Made by a program: the position numbers and the translations under genes. The notes beneath the pieces were generated by a model that saw only the letters and a list, made by a program, of their open reading frames with translations, was not told the origin of the DNA and ran no database searches. DNA of 64,000 nt, taken from positions 682,001 to 746,000 of the forward strand of contig NC_008347.1 of the NCBI RefSeq assembly GCF_000014745.1, read 5' to 3'. Positions 44,267 through 52,322 of this stretch are shown here, piece by piece; position 1 is the first letter of the stretch, and each line of letters begins with the position of its first letter. The DNA comes from Maricaulis maris MCS10. Lineage in GTDB: Bacteria; Pseudomonadota; Alphaproteobacteria; Caulobacterales; Maricaulaceae.

Positions 44267-45201
44267 TCAGCCTCGCCGTCGCCCTTGCCCTGCAATCCAC
44301 GACGGCCCTGGTCGATGACGCTGCCGATCCGATCGGTGACCTGATCGCCCAAGCCTCGCCTGAGGCGCGGGACGTGGAAATAACCCATGTCGGCCCTTTT
44401 GCAAGTGCTGACAATGTCGGGTGTACCGGGCGCCGCGAAGAAGGCGCATTGTTGGTCTGCTTCTACCCTCCGCGCACGGAACTAAGGCTCGGCGAGGTTT
44501 CTGCGGTGGCAGATCGCGATGGGTTAGCCCTGCTGGGGATACCGCGCAGAGCGCCGGCAAGTTTGACCCTCACTATCGACGTTTCGGCGATCGACCACGA
44601 TAACCTCCTTGGTATCGGGGGCAGCGAAGTCTGGGACATCACCCAGCGCGAATACAATCTCCAGCAGGTCAATGGCGTGCCCCAGGCGACCGTGACACCG
44701 GATGCATCCACGCTGCCGCGGCGCCAGCGCGAATACGCGCAAAAGCAGGCCGCTTTCAACTCGGTCTGGGACGGGCAGGGTTTCCTGGGCGGGTTCATCC
44801 ATCCCGCCGAAGGCATCACGACCGGCGTCTATGGCTCCGCCCGGGTTTACAATAATGGCCATGAAGGCAGCCCGCACTGGGGTCTGGACTGGGCCAATGA
44901 GGTCGGCACGCCGATTTATGCGCCCGCAGGCGGTCTGGTGACGCTGGCCGAGCCGGACATGTATTACGAGGGCGGCCTGATCTTCATCGATCACGGCCAT
45001 GGCCTGGTCTCGGCCTTCCTGCACCTGTCCGGTGTCGAAGTCTCAGAAGGCGATATGGTCGAGCAGGGCCAGCTGATCGGCGCCATGGGTGCGGGCGGCC
45101 GGGCGACCGGCTCGCATCTCGACTGGCGGGTTAAGCTGCGCAACCAGTTCTATGTCGATCCGCAAAGCCTGCTGGATCTGGATCTGAGCGAGTTGCGCTA
45201 G
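44263..45201 (+). CDS. M23-family (LytM) metallopeptidase, secreted
   Basis: A 312-residue protein with a short signal-like N terminus (MISLAVALALQSTTALVDD). After an N-terminal beta-rich domain (about 25-170), residues about 200-300 form the LytM fold: HWGLDWANEVGTPIYAPAGG with the metal histidine and aspartate, DHGHGLVSAFLHLS and the LDWRV end. Zinc peptidases of this type cut peptidoglycan cross-bridges; some are inactive regulators, but all three metal ligands (HxxxD, HxH) appear present. It overlaps DUF2093 by four bases. The strange nested hairpin at 45237 follows its stop by 35 bp. Confidence 0.87.
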   Translation: MISLAVALALQSTTALVDDAADPIGDLIAQASPEARDVEITHVGPFASADNVGCTGRREEGALLVCFYPPRTELRLGEVSAVADRDGLALLGIPRRAPASLTLTIDVSAIDHDNLLGIGGSEVWDITQREYNLQQVNGVPQATVTPDASTLPRRQREYAQKQAAFNSVWDGQGFLGGFIHPAEGITTGVYGSARVYNNGHEGSPHWGLDWANEVGTPIYAPAGGLVTLAEPDMYYEGGLIFIDHGHGLVSAFLHLSGVEVSEGDMVEQGQLIGAMGAGGRATGSHLDWRVKLRNQFYVDPQSLLDLDLSELR

Positions 45202-45236
45202 GCTCTCAGTCGGGGCTTGAAGTGACCTGAGCGCCG

Positions 45237-45403
45237 CGCGCGCAATCAGCCATAAACCGCTTGTCAGCCAGCAGGCCGTATCCGCTTCTTCAGCTCAAGG
45301 GTGAAACCGCGAAGCGGCGGCTGCGCCGCCCTTGACCTGAAGAAGCGGATACGGCGATCTCTCGGCAAGTGGTTTGTGGACGAGTTTGCGCCGATTGCGC
45401 GCG
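45237..45403 (+). ncRNA. Long nested inverted repeat, candidate structured RNA
   Basis: Four nested paired segments: 45237-45247 with 45393-45403 (11 bp, CGCGCGCAATC), 45251-45265 with 45364-45378 (15 bp), 45275-45293 with 45337-45355 (19 bp, GCCGTATCCGCTTCTTCAG), and 45295-45301 with 45329-45335 (7 bp). The loop holds GGCGGC-TGC-GCCGCC. All three imperfect pairs of the second segment are G-U wobbles on plus-strand RNA but A-C mismatches on the minus strand. That favours a plus-strand transcript, possibly the tail of the M23 operon. An extra GTGACC/GGTCAC pair (45222, 45431) may enlarge it. No known RNA family recognised. Confidence 0.5.
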
Positions 45404-45456
45404 GACGTCGAGGAGCAGTGGTGGCGTGTGGGTCACCATCTATTCCGTGTTCCCGT

Positions 45457-45657
45457 TTATTTACGGCCAGATCGGGCAGCCACGACGATCAACTGGTACA
45501 ACACGAGAACAATGAATGCTCCACCGATAACCCAAGGCACAGCGCTGGTTGGGATTCCCAAAAATCGTCTAAGGAAAATGGCGCCCAGCGCGACCGTCAG
45601 GTACAACGCAATAGAAAAGCCGAAGCGGTTCAGGAACCTCGAATAGAAATCTAACAT
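45457..45657 (-). CDS. 66-residue double-span membrane protein, unknown
   Basis: A 66-residue protein starting at 45657 (MLDFYSRFLNRFGF), with GGAAG upstream and two membrane helices (about 14-32 and 38-57: IALYLTVALGAIFL and PWVIGGAFIVLVLYQLIV) and a basic end (ARSGRK). Earlier in-frame starts exist at 45678 and 45717. I recognise no family. It lies between the nested hairpin and the lipid A genes, on the strand opposite to the hairpin's favoured orientation. Confidence 0.55.
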   Translation of the reverse strand: MLDFYSRFLNRFGFSIALYLTVALGAIFLRRFLGIPTSAVPWVIGGAFIVLVLYQLIVVAARSGRK

Positions 45658-45685
45658 AAGCAAACTTCCAATTCTCATTGGATAA

Positions 45686-45707
45686 TTGGGCTCAAGCCCC
45701 TTTTTTT
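45686..45707 (+). terminator. Short hairpin with T7 run, plus strand
   Basis: GGGCTCAAGCCC (about 45688-45699) followed by C and seven T (45701-45707). The stem is only four or five base pairs, so it is a weak candidate. It would end plus-strand transcripts passing the nested hairpin and runs antisense to the 66-residue protein gene. Confidence 0.35.
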
Positions 45708-45776
45708 GACTAGCCAAAGCTGGTCAGCCGTCCGCGGCTATATTGCGACAAGATCCGAAAAGCCTCAGAGCCTCGC

Positions 45777-46697
45777 TCAGCCCTTGTACACCGATTTCGC
45801 CCAGCGCCGGTGAACCCAGAACCATTGTTCCGGCGCCTGGCGGATTTCGCTTTCCACCCAGTCATTGATCCGCGTCACCGTCTCGACGATGGCGGCGGTC
45901 TTGTCGGGATTGGTGGAAATCTCGATCGGGTCATGGACCTCGACGCGGAAGCGGGCGCCGCCCATGCGTCGGATCGATAGTGGCAAGAGCGGGCAGCCAT
46001 GGCGCATGGCGAGGCGTGTCGGGCCGGGCGCGGTCATCGAGGGCAGGCCGAAGAAGGGCGCTTCGATGCCATCATTCATCTTCTGGTCGTTCATCAGGGC
46101 CACGGCCTCACCGGCCTTCAGGGCCTGCATGAGCGCCTTGGCGCCATCGCCGCCCTTGGCGGTCAGAGTCTTGACGCCATAGCCGACCCGCATGTCGGTG
46201 ATGCGGCGGTCGATCAGCGGGTTGTTGGCCGGACGATAGGTGATGTGGCAGGGCAGGCCGGTCTGGCTGATCGCGGCGGCACCGATCTCCCAGTTGGAAT
46301 GGTGCATCGAGATGATCACGGCCGGCTTGCCGGCATCGCGCAGGGCCTCGAACTTCTCGCGGCCGATGAATTCGACCCGCTCATTGAACTCAGGCCCGGA
46401 AAAGACGCCCAGATGCGGCATCTCGCCGGCCAGGCGCCCGAAATTTTCCCACATGCCGCCCAGCAGACGTTCGATCTCGGGTGCGGCGGCTTCGGGGAAG
46501 CAGCGTTGCATGTTGATGCGGGCGACCTTGTGCACCGGCATCAGCGGGCCGAGCTTGCGCAGCAATGCGCCGGCCGCGTCGGAGGCCTTGTCGATGCCCT
46601 TGATCTTGTACCAGCCGGCATAGGCATCCCAGGCGGCGGCTTCAAATCGCCAGCTGATCCGGGTCAGGGCTGAGGCATTGCGGGTGGCATCTATCAT
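45777..46697 (-). CDS. Lauroyl/myristoyl acyltransferase (LpxL/HtrB-like)
   Basis: A 306-residue acyltransferase of the LpxL/LpxM family. The catalytic HHSNWE (about 132-137) fits the HX4D/E motif, and NRRITDMRV with MNDQKMNDGIEAPFFG matches the substrate segment. The end PEQWFWVHRRWAKS is a family signature. It adds a secondary acyl chain to Kdo-lipid A. It is the last of four minus-strand genes, nine bases after lpxK. The donor chain length cannot be read from sequence. Confidence 0.9.
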   Translation of the reverse strand: MIDATRNASALTRISWRFEAAAWDAYAGWYKIKGIDKASDAAGALLRKLGPLMPVHKVARINMQRCFPEAAAPEIERLLGGMWENFGRLAGEMPHLGVFSGPEFNERVEFIGREKFEALRDAGKPAVIISMHHSNWEIGAAAISQTGLPCHITYRPANNPLIDRRITDMRVGYGVKTLTAKGGDGAKALMQALKAGEAVALMNDQKMNDGIEAPFFGLPSMTAPGPTRLAMRHGCPLLPLSIRRMGGARFRVEVHDPIEISTNPDKTAAIVETVTRINDWVESEIRQAPEQWFWVHRRWAKSVYKG

Positions 46698-46706
46698 GGT
46701 CCGGAT

Positions 46707-47732
46707 TTAACCAGCCTCGCCGCCCGCGTCCATGTCGGCATCCATGACGTCGCGCAACAGGCCGTCCAGCGCGCCCGGATTGGCGAACACGGCGCGGACC
46801 GGCCAGGCGGTGACACGGGCCTGGATATCGACGGGCAGGCGGACCCAGTCTTTCTCGGTCGTGATCAATTGCGCGTCATGGGCAGCGGCCAGCGCGTCGA
46901 GATGGCGCAAATCACCTGCGTTGAAGGCGTGATGGTCGCCATAGACCGCAACCTCGCCGATATCGCCCCCGGCAGCCCTCAGAGCATCGAAGAACTTTTC
47001 CGGCCGGCCGATCCCGGCAAAGGCGACCAGCTTGCCAGCCGGTGGCGGCGCCAGCGGTTCCAGCCAGGCGTGGAAGACCGGGATGGAAAGATCGCTCAGG
47101 CCGAGCCCGGTCCAGTCCGGCTCGGTGGCGGCATCGGGCATCATCACGATCACCGCATCGGCGCGGGCAAGGCCGGTCGCGACCGGCTCGCGCAGCGGGC
47201 CTGCGGGGACAATCGTGCCCGGACCCCAGCCGGTCAGCCCGTCGACGACGACGATCGAGCAATCCTTGGCCAGGTCCGGGTTTTGATGACCATCATCCAT
47301 CAGCACCAGATCAACACCGCCTGCCGCCTCGATGGCGCGACCACCGGCTGCGCGGTCGCGGGCGATCCAGGCCTGTCCGGTACGGGCGAGCAGCAGCGGC
47401 TCATCGCCGACGGTGGAAGCATCATGTGTGGCGGGGTCGATGCGCAGGGGGCCGGCTTCGCGGCCGCCATAGCCACGCGACAGCGATGCGGCCGTCAGAT
47501 CCATCTCTGCGAGGCGTTGCATCAGGGTCTGGGTGACCGGGGTCTTGCCGGTGCCGCCGACCGTGAGATTGCCCACGCACACGACCTTGGGGCCGATACG
47601 GACGGGCGTCGCCTTGCGGATGCGGCGGGCGACGGCCCAGGCATGAATCCACCCCAACGGCGCCAGCAGGGCCCGGGCGAGGGCGCCCGATCCGCGGCCG
47701 CCATCGGTGCGCCAGAAAGCCGGTTCCTTCAT
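46707..47732 (-). CDS. lpxK: Tetraacyldisaccharide 4'-kinase
   Basis: A 341-residue LpxK. The P-loop is in VGNLTVGGTGKTPVTQ (about 50-63), followed by SRGYGGRE and VDLVLMDDGHQNPDLAKD, the catalytic aspartate and histidine. It phosphorylates the 4' position of the lipid A disaccharide at the inner membrane. It overlaps the waaA stop by three bases and precedes the lpxL-like gene. Confidence 0.93.
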   Translation of the reverse strand: MKEPAFWRTDGGRGSGALARALLAPLGWIHAWAVARRIRKATPVRIGPKVVCVGNLTVGGTGKTPVTQTLMQRLAEMDLTAASLSRGYGGREAGPLRIDPATHDASTVGDEPLLLARTGQAWIARDRAAGGRAIEAAGGVDLVLMDDGHQNPDLAKDCSIVVVDGLTGWGPGTIVPAGPLREPVATGLARADAVIVMMPDAATEPDWTGLGLSDLSIPVFHAWLEPLAPPPAGKLVAFAGIGRPEKFFDALRAAGGDIGEVAVYGDHHAFNAGDLRHLDALAAAHDAQLITTEKDWVRLPVDIQARVTAWPVRAVFANPGALDGLLRDVMDADMDAGGEAG

Positions 47733-49024
47733 GCCTCGCGCTCCGGGCCCTCGGCCAGATCCAGCAGGACGGAGAGGGCCGAAAGCGTAGTGTCCAGCGC
47801 ACCGCCCGATGCTTCGCTGATAGCCCGCTCTGCCGCGGCGCGCCCGGGTGCCTTGGCCTGCCAGACCTGCTCGACGGCGGCAGACAGGGATTGAGAATCG
47901 CTCACTTCGATCATGGCCGAGTGGCGGCGATAGGCGCCATAGATATCGTCAAAACTGTCGACATGCGGACCGGTGATCACACAGGCCCCGGCCAGGCTGG
48001 CCTCGATCGGATTGTGGCCGCCAATATTGGCCTTCAGGCTGCCGGCAATCAGCGCTGCAGGGGACAGCGCGAACCAGAGTGACATCTCACCCAGCGTATC
48101 AGCGAGCCAGACCGTGTCGGCGCCATCCGGCACTTCACCGGCTGACCGGCGGGCCACTTTGAAGCCGCGCTGCCGGGCCATCGCCGCGAGCTCCTTGCCG
48201 CGTTCGGGATGTCGCGGCGCCAGTATCAGCAGCGCGCCGGGATGGGTCTTGTGCAACAGGGCATGGGCGGCCAGCACTGTGCCTTCCTCGCCGTCATGCG
48301 TTGAGGCCGCAAGCCAGACCGGCCGTCCGGCGAGTGCAATCTTCAGGGAGGACAGCTCGCGGGCGTCGGGGGCGGGGGGGCGTGCCTCCAGCTTCAGATT
48401 GCCGGCCAGCACGATCTCGCGACCGGTCAGGTCTTCCAGTCCGTCGCGGGTGCGGATGTCGGCTGCCCCGATCCAGGCAAAGGCTTCCAGCAGTCGGCGG
48501 ACAGCGTCGCCGCGTTTGCGCCAGCGGGTCAGCGAGGCAGTGTTCATGCGCGCATTGACCAGGGCCATCGGAATGTCGCGATTGCGGGCCTCGATCAGCA
48601 GGTTGGGCCAGAGTTCCGACTCGGCAAAGACGCCGATATCCGGGCGCCAGTGATCAAGGAAGCGGCGGACCGCGCCCGGAGTATCGACAGGCACGTATTG
48701 GTGCTTGGCTTGCGGCGGCAGGCGTTTGGCCATCAGGTCTGCCGAGGTGACGGTGCCGGTGGTGACCAGGAATTCCAGCTCCGGATCGCGGGCTGCCAGC
48801 TGGTCGATCAGCGTTGCCAGTACGAGACTTTCGCCGACGCTGGCGCCATGCAGCCAGATCAGCCGGCCCTCGGGCCGCTGGATTTCGGGCCGGCCAAGAC
48901 GTTCATGGCGACGGTCAGGGTCTTCCTTGCCGGCGCGGGCGCGGCGCGCCAGGACAAGCGGCAGGATCGGGGAGGCGAGCCCGGTCAGGACGCGATAGAG
49001 GGCGAGCGAGGCCGGCAGGCTCAC
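47729..49024 (-). CDS. waaA: 3-deoxy-D-manno-octulosonic acid transferase
   Basis: A 431-residue GT30-type Kdo transferase. The N-terminal GRLIWLHGASVGESLVLATLIDQL includes the base glutamate (GES), TGTVTSADLMAKRLP is the donor-side segment, ESELWPNLL and NARMN follow, and the C-terminal half contains APRHPERGKEL and GGHNPIEASLAG. It adds Kdo to lipid IVA. The start is GTG at 49024, overlapping the previous stop (GTGA). Confidence 0.93.
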   Translation of the reverse strand: MSLPASLALYRVLTGLASPILPLVLARRARAGKEDPDRRHERLGRPEIQRPEGRLIWLHGASVGESLVLATLIDQLAARDPELEFLVTTGTVTSADLMAKRLPPQAKHQYVPVDTPGAVRRFLDHWRPDIGVFAESELWPNLLIEARNRDIPMALVNARMNTASLTRWRKRGDAVRRLLEAFAWIGAADIRTRDGLEDLTGREIVLAGNLKLEARPPAPDARELSSLKIALAGRPVWLAASTHDGEEGTVLAAHALLHKTHPGALLILAPRHPERGKELAAMARQRGFKVARRSAGEVPDGADTVWLADTLGEMSLWFALSPAALIAGSLKANIGGHNPIEASLAGACVITGPHVDSFDDIYGAYRRHSAMIEVSDSQSLSAAVEQVWQAKAPGRAAAERAISEASGGALDTTLSALSVLLDLAEGPEREA

Positions 49025-49791
49025 GCGGTCGCTCCCGCCTTGCCGGGCGCGCGCCCCGTACCCGGGCGGCGTTTGGCGTCAGGCTCGATGGTGTCGCCGG
49101 CAACGGCTTCGTCGGCTTCGCGGCTGAGGTCGTTGAGCTGGGTTTCGAGATTCAGGCGGGCCGCTTCGAGGTCGGCGGGGCTGGCATCCCTGGCGACATG
49201 GATCGGCTCACCCCAGATGATGACGCCACGGGTGAAGAAGTGTGGCAGGCAATGATGGTCCCAGGCCTTGCGCAGGATGGTCTTGCGGTGGGTCGACCAG
49301 GTGAAGGGCAGGATCGGCACGCCGGTATCGCGGGCCATGCGGACGGCACCGAAACCGGCCCGCATGCGGGGGCCGCGCGGTCCGTCCGGTGTCACCGCAC
49401 CGCAACCGCCGGCATTGAGATGATTGACCATGGCGCGGTAGGCCGCCTCGCCGCCCTTGGCCGCGCCGGGCTTGTCGGGATTGCGCGAGGAACCGCGCAC
49501 CACACCGACCTTGTACCAGCGCGCCAGCCGTGACCCGATCTCGCCCTCGCGTGAGCGGGAAGCCAGGGCGACCATGCGGTCCTTCTGCCTGGCCCAGCCA
49601 TGCAGGGCCATCAGAATGCGGCCGTGCCAGACACAGCCGAGGACCGGCTTGCGCTCATCCCACACCGATTGGACATAATCAGTATTGCGATGTTCCCAGC
49701 GAATGGAGTGGCGGACCAGCTCCAGATAGAGCAGGACGAAGAAGGCTAGGACTTCCTGGGCCCAGGGCCGGGAGAGCAGGCGTTTCGACAT
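49021..49791 (-). CDS. DUF374 lysophospholipid acyltransferase-like protein
   Basis: A 256-residue protein of the DUF374 group, related to lysophospholipid acyltransferases. One hydrophobic segment near the N terminus (VLAFFVLLYLELV) is followed by PVLGCVWHGRILMAL, VVRGSSRNPDKPGAAKGGEA and AVTPDGPRGPRMRAGFG. The H of WHGR may replace the usual HX4D. It overlaps waaA by four bases. Family members are commonly near lipid A genes in this class. The start at 49791 has GGGAG upstream. Confidence 0.83.
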   Translation of the reverse strand: MSKRLLSRPWAQEVLAFFVLLYLELVRHSIRWEHRNTDYVQSVWDERKPVLGCVWHGRILMALHGWARQKDRMVALASRSREGEIGSRLARWYKVGVVRGSSRNPDKPGAAKGGEAAYRAMVNHLNAGGCGAVTPDGPRGPRMRAGFGAVRMARDTGVPILPFTWSTHRKTILRKAWDHHCLPHFFTRGVIIWGEPIHVARDASPADLEAARLNLETQLNDLSREADEAVAGDTIEPDAKRRPGTGRAPGKAGATA

Positions 49792-49894
49792 GATGCTCCC
49801 TTGCTCACCCCGGTGAGGCAAAAGGTCAAGCATGGCGCGCGGTTGCGTCCGGGCCGAGACCGGCCTAAATGCGCTGCCAGACGAAAGGCCCAGC

Positions 49895-50557
49895 ATGCCC
49901 TATGACCTGAACGACCCGACTGACCGCGAGCGCGCCTGGCAGGATTATCTGTGGAAGGATCACGGTATCCTGCGCCAGAAATTCCACAACATGCACGAGG
50001 TCGGTGGCGGCATGTGGCGGGCCAACCAGCCCTCACCGGAGCGGTTGGAGCAATTGGCGGCGGACGGGTTCAAGACCATCCTGAACATTCGCGGCACGCA
50101 GCCGGGCGTCTGCTATTACGATCTCGAAAAAGAGGCCTGCGAGAAGCACGGCCTGACCATGATCGACATGCCCTTCGGTTCACGCGAAGCGCCGTATGTC
50201 GACCGCATGCAGCGGGCGGTGAAGATTTTCGAGAGCATCGAATATCCCGCCCTGATCCATTGCAAGTCGGGCGCCGACCGGGCCGGTATCATCTCGGTGC
50301 TCTATGCCCTGACCAAGCTGAAACTGCCCTATGACGAGGCCATCAAGCACCTGTCGCTGAAATACCTGCACGTGAAGGCCGGCAAGACCGGCGTGCTGGA
50401 TTATTTCTTTGAGTGCTATCGCGCCTATAACGAAACCACCCCGATTGATTTCTGGGAATGGGTCGAAACGGTTTATGACCGTGATGCGGTCCAGTCAGGC
50501 TTCATGTCGAGTTGGTGGGGCAACTTCCTGACGGAAAGGCTGCTGCGCCGCGAATAG
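49895..50557 (+). CDS. Dual-specificity-type protein tyrosine phosphatase
   Basis: A 220-residue phosphatase with the CX5R loop HCKSGADRAG (about 121-130) and the preceding ALIHCKSG strand, plus an N-terminal TILNIRGTQPG segment. The intact cysteine and arginine suggest activity. It is transcribed divergently from the lipid A operon with 103 bp between starts and is followed by an orphan histidine kinase. Possible targets are phosphoproteins, phosphoinositide-like lipids or phosphorylated sugars; a role in lipid A dephosphorylation is only suggested by position. Confidence 0.82.
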   Translation: MPYDLNDPTDRERAWQDYLWKDHGILRQKFHNMHEVGGGMWRANQPSPERLEQLAADGFKTILNIRGTQPGVCYYDLEKEACEKHGLTMIDMPFGSREAPYVDRMQRAVKIFESIEYPALIHCKSGADRAGIISVLYALTKLKLPYDEAIKHLSLKYLHVKAGKTGVLDYFFECYRAYNETTPIDFWEWVETVYDRDAVQSGFMSSWWGNFLTERLLRRE

Positions 50558-50600
50558 GCCGAGGCCATTTTTTATAACCAGTGAATTCATCAGATATGAC

Positions 50601-50642
50601 GACTCTTTCCACAGGATTGAGTCACATTAACCCTCGTTAACC
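50601..50642 (+). promoter_or_regulatory. Cell-cycle-type promoter elements upstream of the histidine kinase
   Basis: Two GANTC sites, GACTC at 50601-50605 and GAGTC at 50619-50623, precede TTAACCCTCGTTAACC at 50627-50642. The latter is near-identical to the motif upstream of tipF. It looks like a CtrA site except for the six-base spacer. A fully methylatable GANTC pair plus a CtrA-like site is a pattern seen in cell-cycle-controlled promoters of this class. Confidence 0.5.
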
Positions 50643-50687
50643 ACGTTCAGCGTCCCTTTCTGAGGGAGGCGGAGGGGAGAGGGGCTG

Positions 50688-52295
50688 ATGCCGGATCTGG
50701 CCATACGATCGGATAGCACGCAGGAGCGGTTGAACCGCCTCAATTTCCTGCTGTCACGCGAATGTGGTCCGGCTTTCCTTGAGGCCTTCGTCAAGCAGAC
50801 CGCCGAGGTCTTCGCCGCCGACCGTCTTTTCATCGCGCGCATCGACGCCACCCATTCGCGCATGCGTACGCTCAAGGTTGCCTGCGGCAATGCCATGGTT
50901 GGCAATTACTGCTACGACCTGAAGGGGACGCCCTGTTCCGACGTCATGGATGCGGGCGCTGATATCTTCGAAGACAATGTTTCAATGCGCTTTCCGCGCG
51001 ATTTCATGCTCGAGGAAATGGGCATGCGGGCCTATGTCGGCATGCCGCTCTATAATGGCGCCCAGTCGGTCGGCATTGTGGTTGCCATGTTCAAACGCCC
51101 GGCCGATGTCGCCGACGAGATGCTGGCCGTGTTCAATCATTATCGCCGTCGCCTGACGGGCGAGATCCTGGCCGCCGAATCCGGTGATCGTGCCGCGTTG
51201 GCGATGAAGGGCACATCCGACGGCATCGTCGATTTCTGCCTCGAGACCGATCAGATATTCATCTCGGCGCGAGGTCGCGAATTGCTGGGATACCAGCCCC
51301 GTGAGCTCACCGCGGCGACCGAAACCTTCACCAATCTGATCCATGCCGATGACCGGCCCCGCTTCCAGTCCGCGCAGCAATCCCATTACCGGGCCGGTCG
51401 TCCCTTCGACCTGACGGTCCGGCTGAAGGTCGTCGGCGGGCTGCACCGCTGGTTCCGGATGCGCGGCGAAGCGGTGCGGACGCCGGATGGTGATCCGGTC
51501 CGAATGGTCGGTGCGATGACCGACATCCACGATCTGGTCGAAGCTCGCCAGCAGGCCACCGAGGCCAGCCGCGCAAAATCCCGCTTCCTGGCCACGATGA
51601 GCCACGAGGTCCGAACACCGATGAATGGTGTGCTGGGCATGTCGGCCCTGCTGGCAACCACGGATCTGGAGCCGTCGCAGCGCGAAATGGTCAATCTGAT
51701 CGAGGGGTCAGGCCAGGCGCTGTTGACCATCCTCAACGACATCCTCGATCTGGCCAATATTGAGTCCGGCCGTTTCGAGGTCGAGCAGGACACATTCAAC
51801 CCGGCCGAACTGGTGCGCACGGTTGCCGGTCCCTATCGCATGAAGGCGATGGAGAAGGGCCTCAACCTGCACCTGGAAATCGATCCCGTCGCCGAACGGG
51901 AGGTGGTCGGCGACCCGGCCCGCGTCCGCCAGATCCTGTCCAACCTCCTGTCCAATGCGGTCAAGTTCTCCGATCGCGGCGAGGTGCGTGTGCGTTGCCT
52001 GATGACGCAGACCGCCGATCGCGCCCATGATGTCACCTTTGAGGTCGGCGATACCGGGATCGGCATGGATGGTGATCTGATGTCGCGCATCTTCATGCCG
52101 TTCAGCCAGGGCGAAGCCGTCATGCAGCGCAAGAATGGCGGTACCGGGCTGGGCCTGGCCATCGCCAAGAAGCTGGCCGAGTTGATGGGCGGTGACATCA
52201 CTGTCGAAAGCGCGCCGGGGGCCGGGTCGAAATTCACGGTGAAACTGCCGGCGGCCGGTCGCCGCAGCGAGATCGTCCAGGCTCGCGAGGCCTGA
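50688..52295 (+). CDS. Orphan sensor histidine kinase (GAF-PAS-HisKA-HATPase)
   Basis: A 535-residue cytoplasmic kinase without membrane helices. A GAF-like domain (about 5-160), a PAS domain (about 175-290; LGYQPRELTAATETFTNLIHADDRP), a HisKA helix with the phosphorylatable H306 in MSHEVRTPMNG, and an ATPase with N box LSNLLSNAVKFSD, G1 DTGIGMD and G2 GGTGLGL. No receiver or HPt domain and no neighbouring response regulator. The promoter carries GANTC and CtrA-like sites. It may signal into cell-cycle or envelope control; the partner is unknown. Confidence 0.88.
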   Translation: MPDLAIRSDSTQERLNRLNFLLSRECGPAFLEAFVKQTAEVFAADRLFIARIDATHSRMRTLKVACGNAMVGNYCYDLKGTPCSDVMDAGADIFEDNVSMRFPRDFMLEEMGMRAYVGMPLYNGAQSVGIVVAMFKRPADVADEMLAVFNHYRRRLTGEILAAESGDRAALAMKGTSDGIVDFCLETDQIFISARGRELLGYQPRELTAATETFTNLIHADDRPRFQSAQQSHYRAGRPFDLTVRLKVVGGLHRWFRMRGEAVRTPDGDPVRMVGAMTDIHDLVEARQQATEASRAKSRFLATMSHEVRTPMNGVLGMSALLATTDLEPSQREMVNLIEGSGQALLTILNDILDLANIESGRFEVEQDTFNPAELVRTVAGPYRMKAMEKGLNLHLEIDPVAEREVVGDPARVRQILSNLLSNAVKFSDRGEVRVRCLMTQTADRAHDVTFEVGDTGIGMDGDLMSRIFMPFSQGEAVMQRKNGGTGLGLAIAKKLAELMGGDITVESAPGAGSKFTVKLPAAGRRSEIVQAREA

Positions 52296-52322
52296 GCGGT
52301 CCCGGCATTGCCAAGGCACAGG

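Noticed and set aside
45237-45403. Integron attC site
   Set aside because: No integrase, no R/L boxes, and the stem is longer and more perfect than attC sites.
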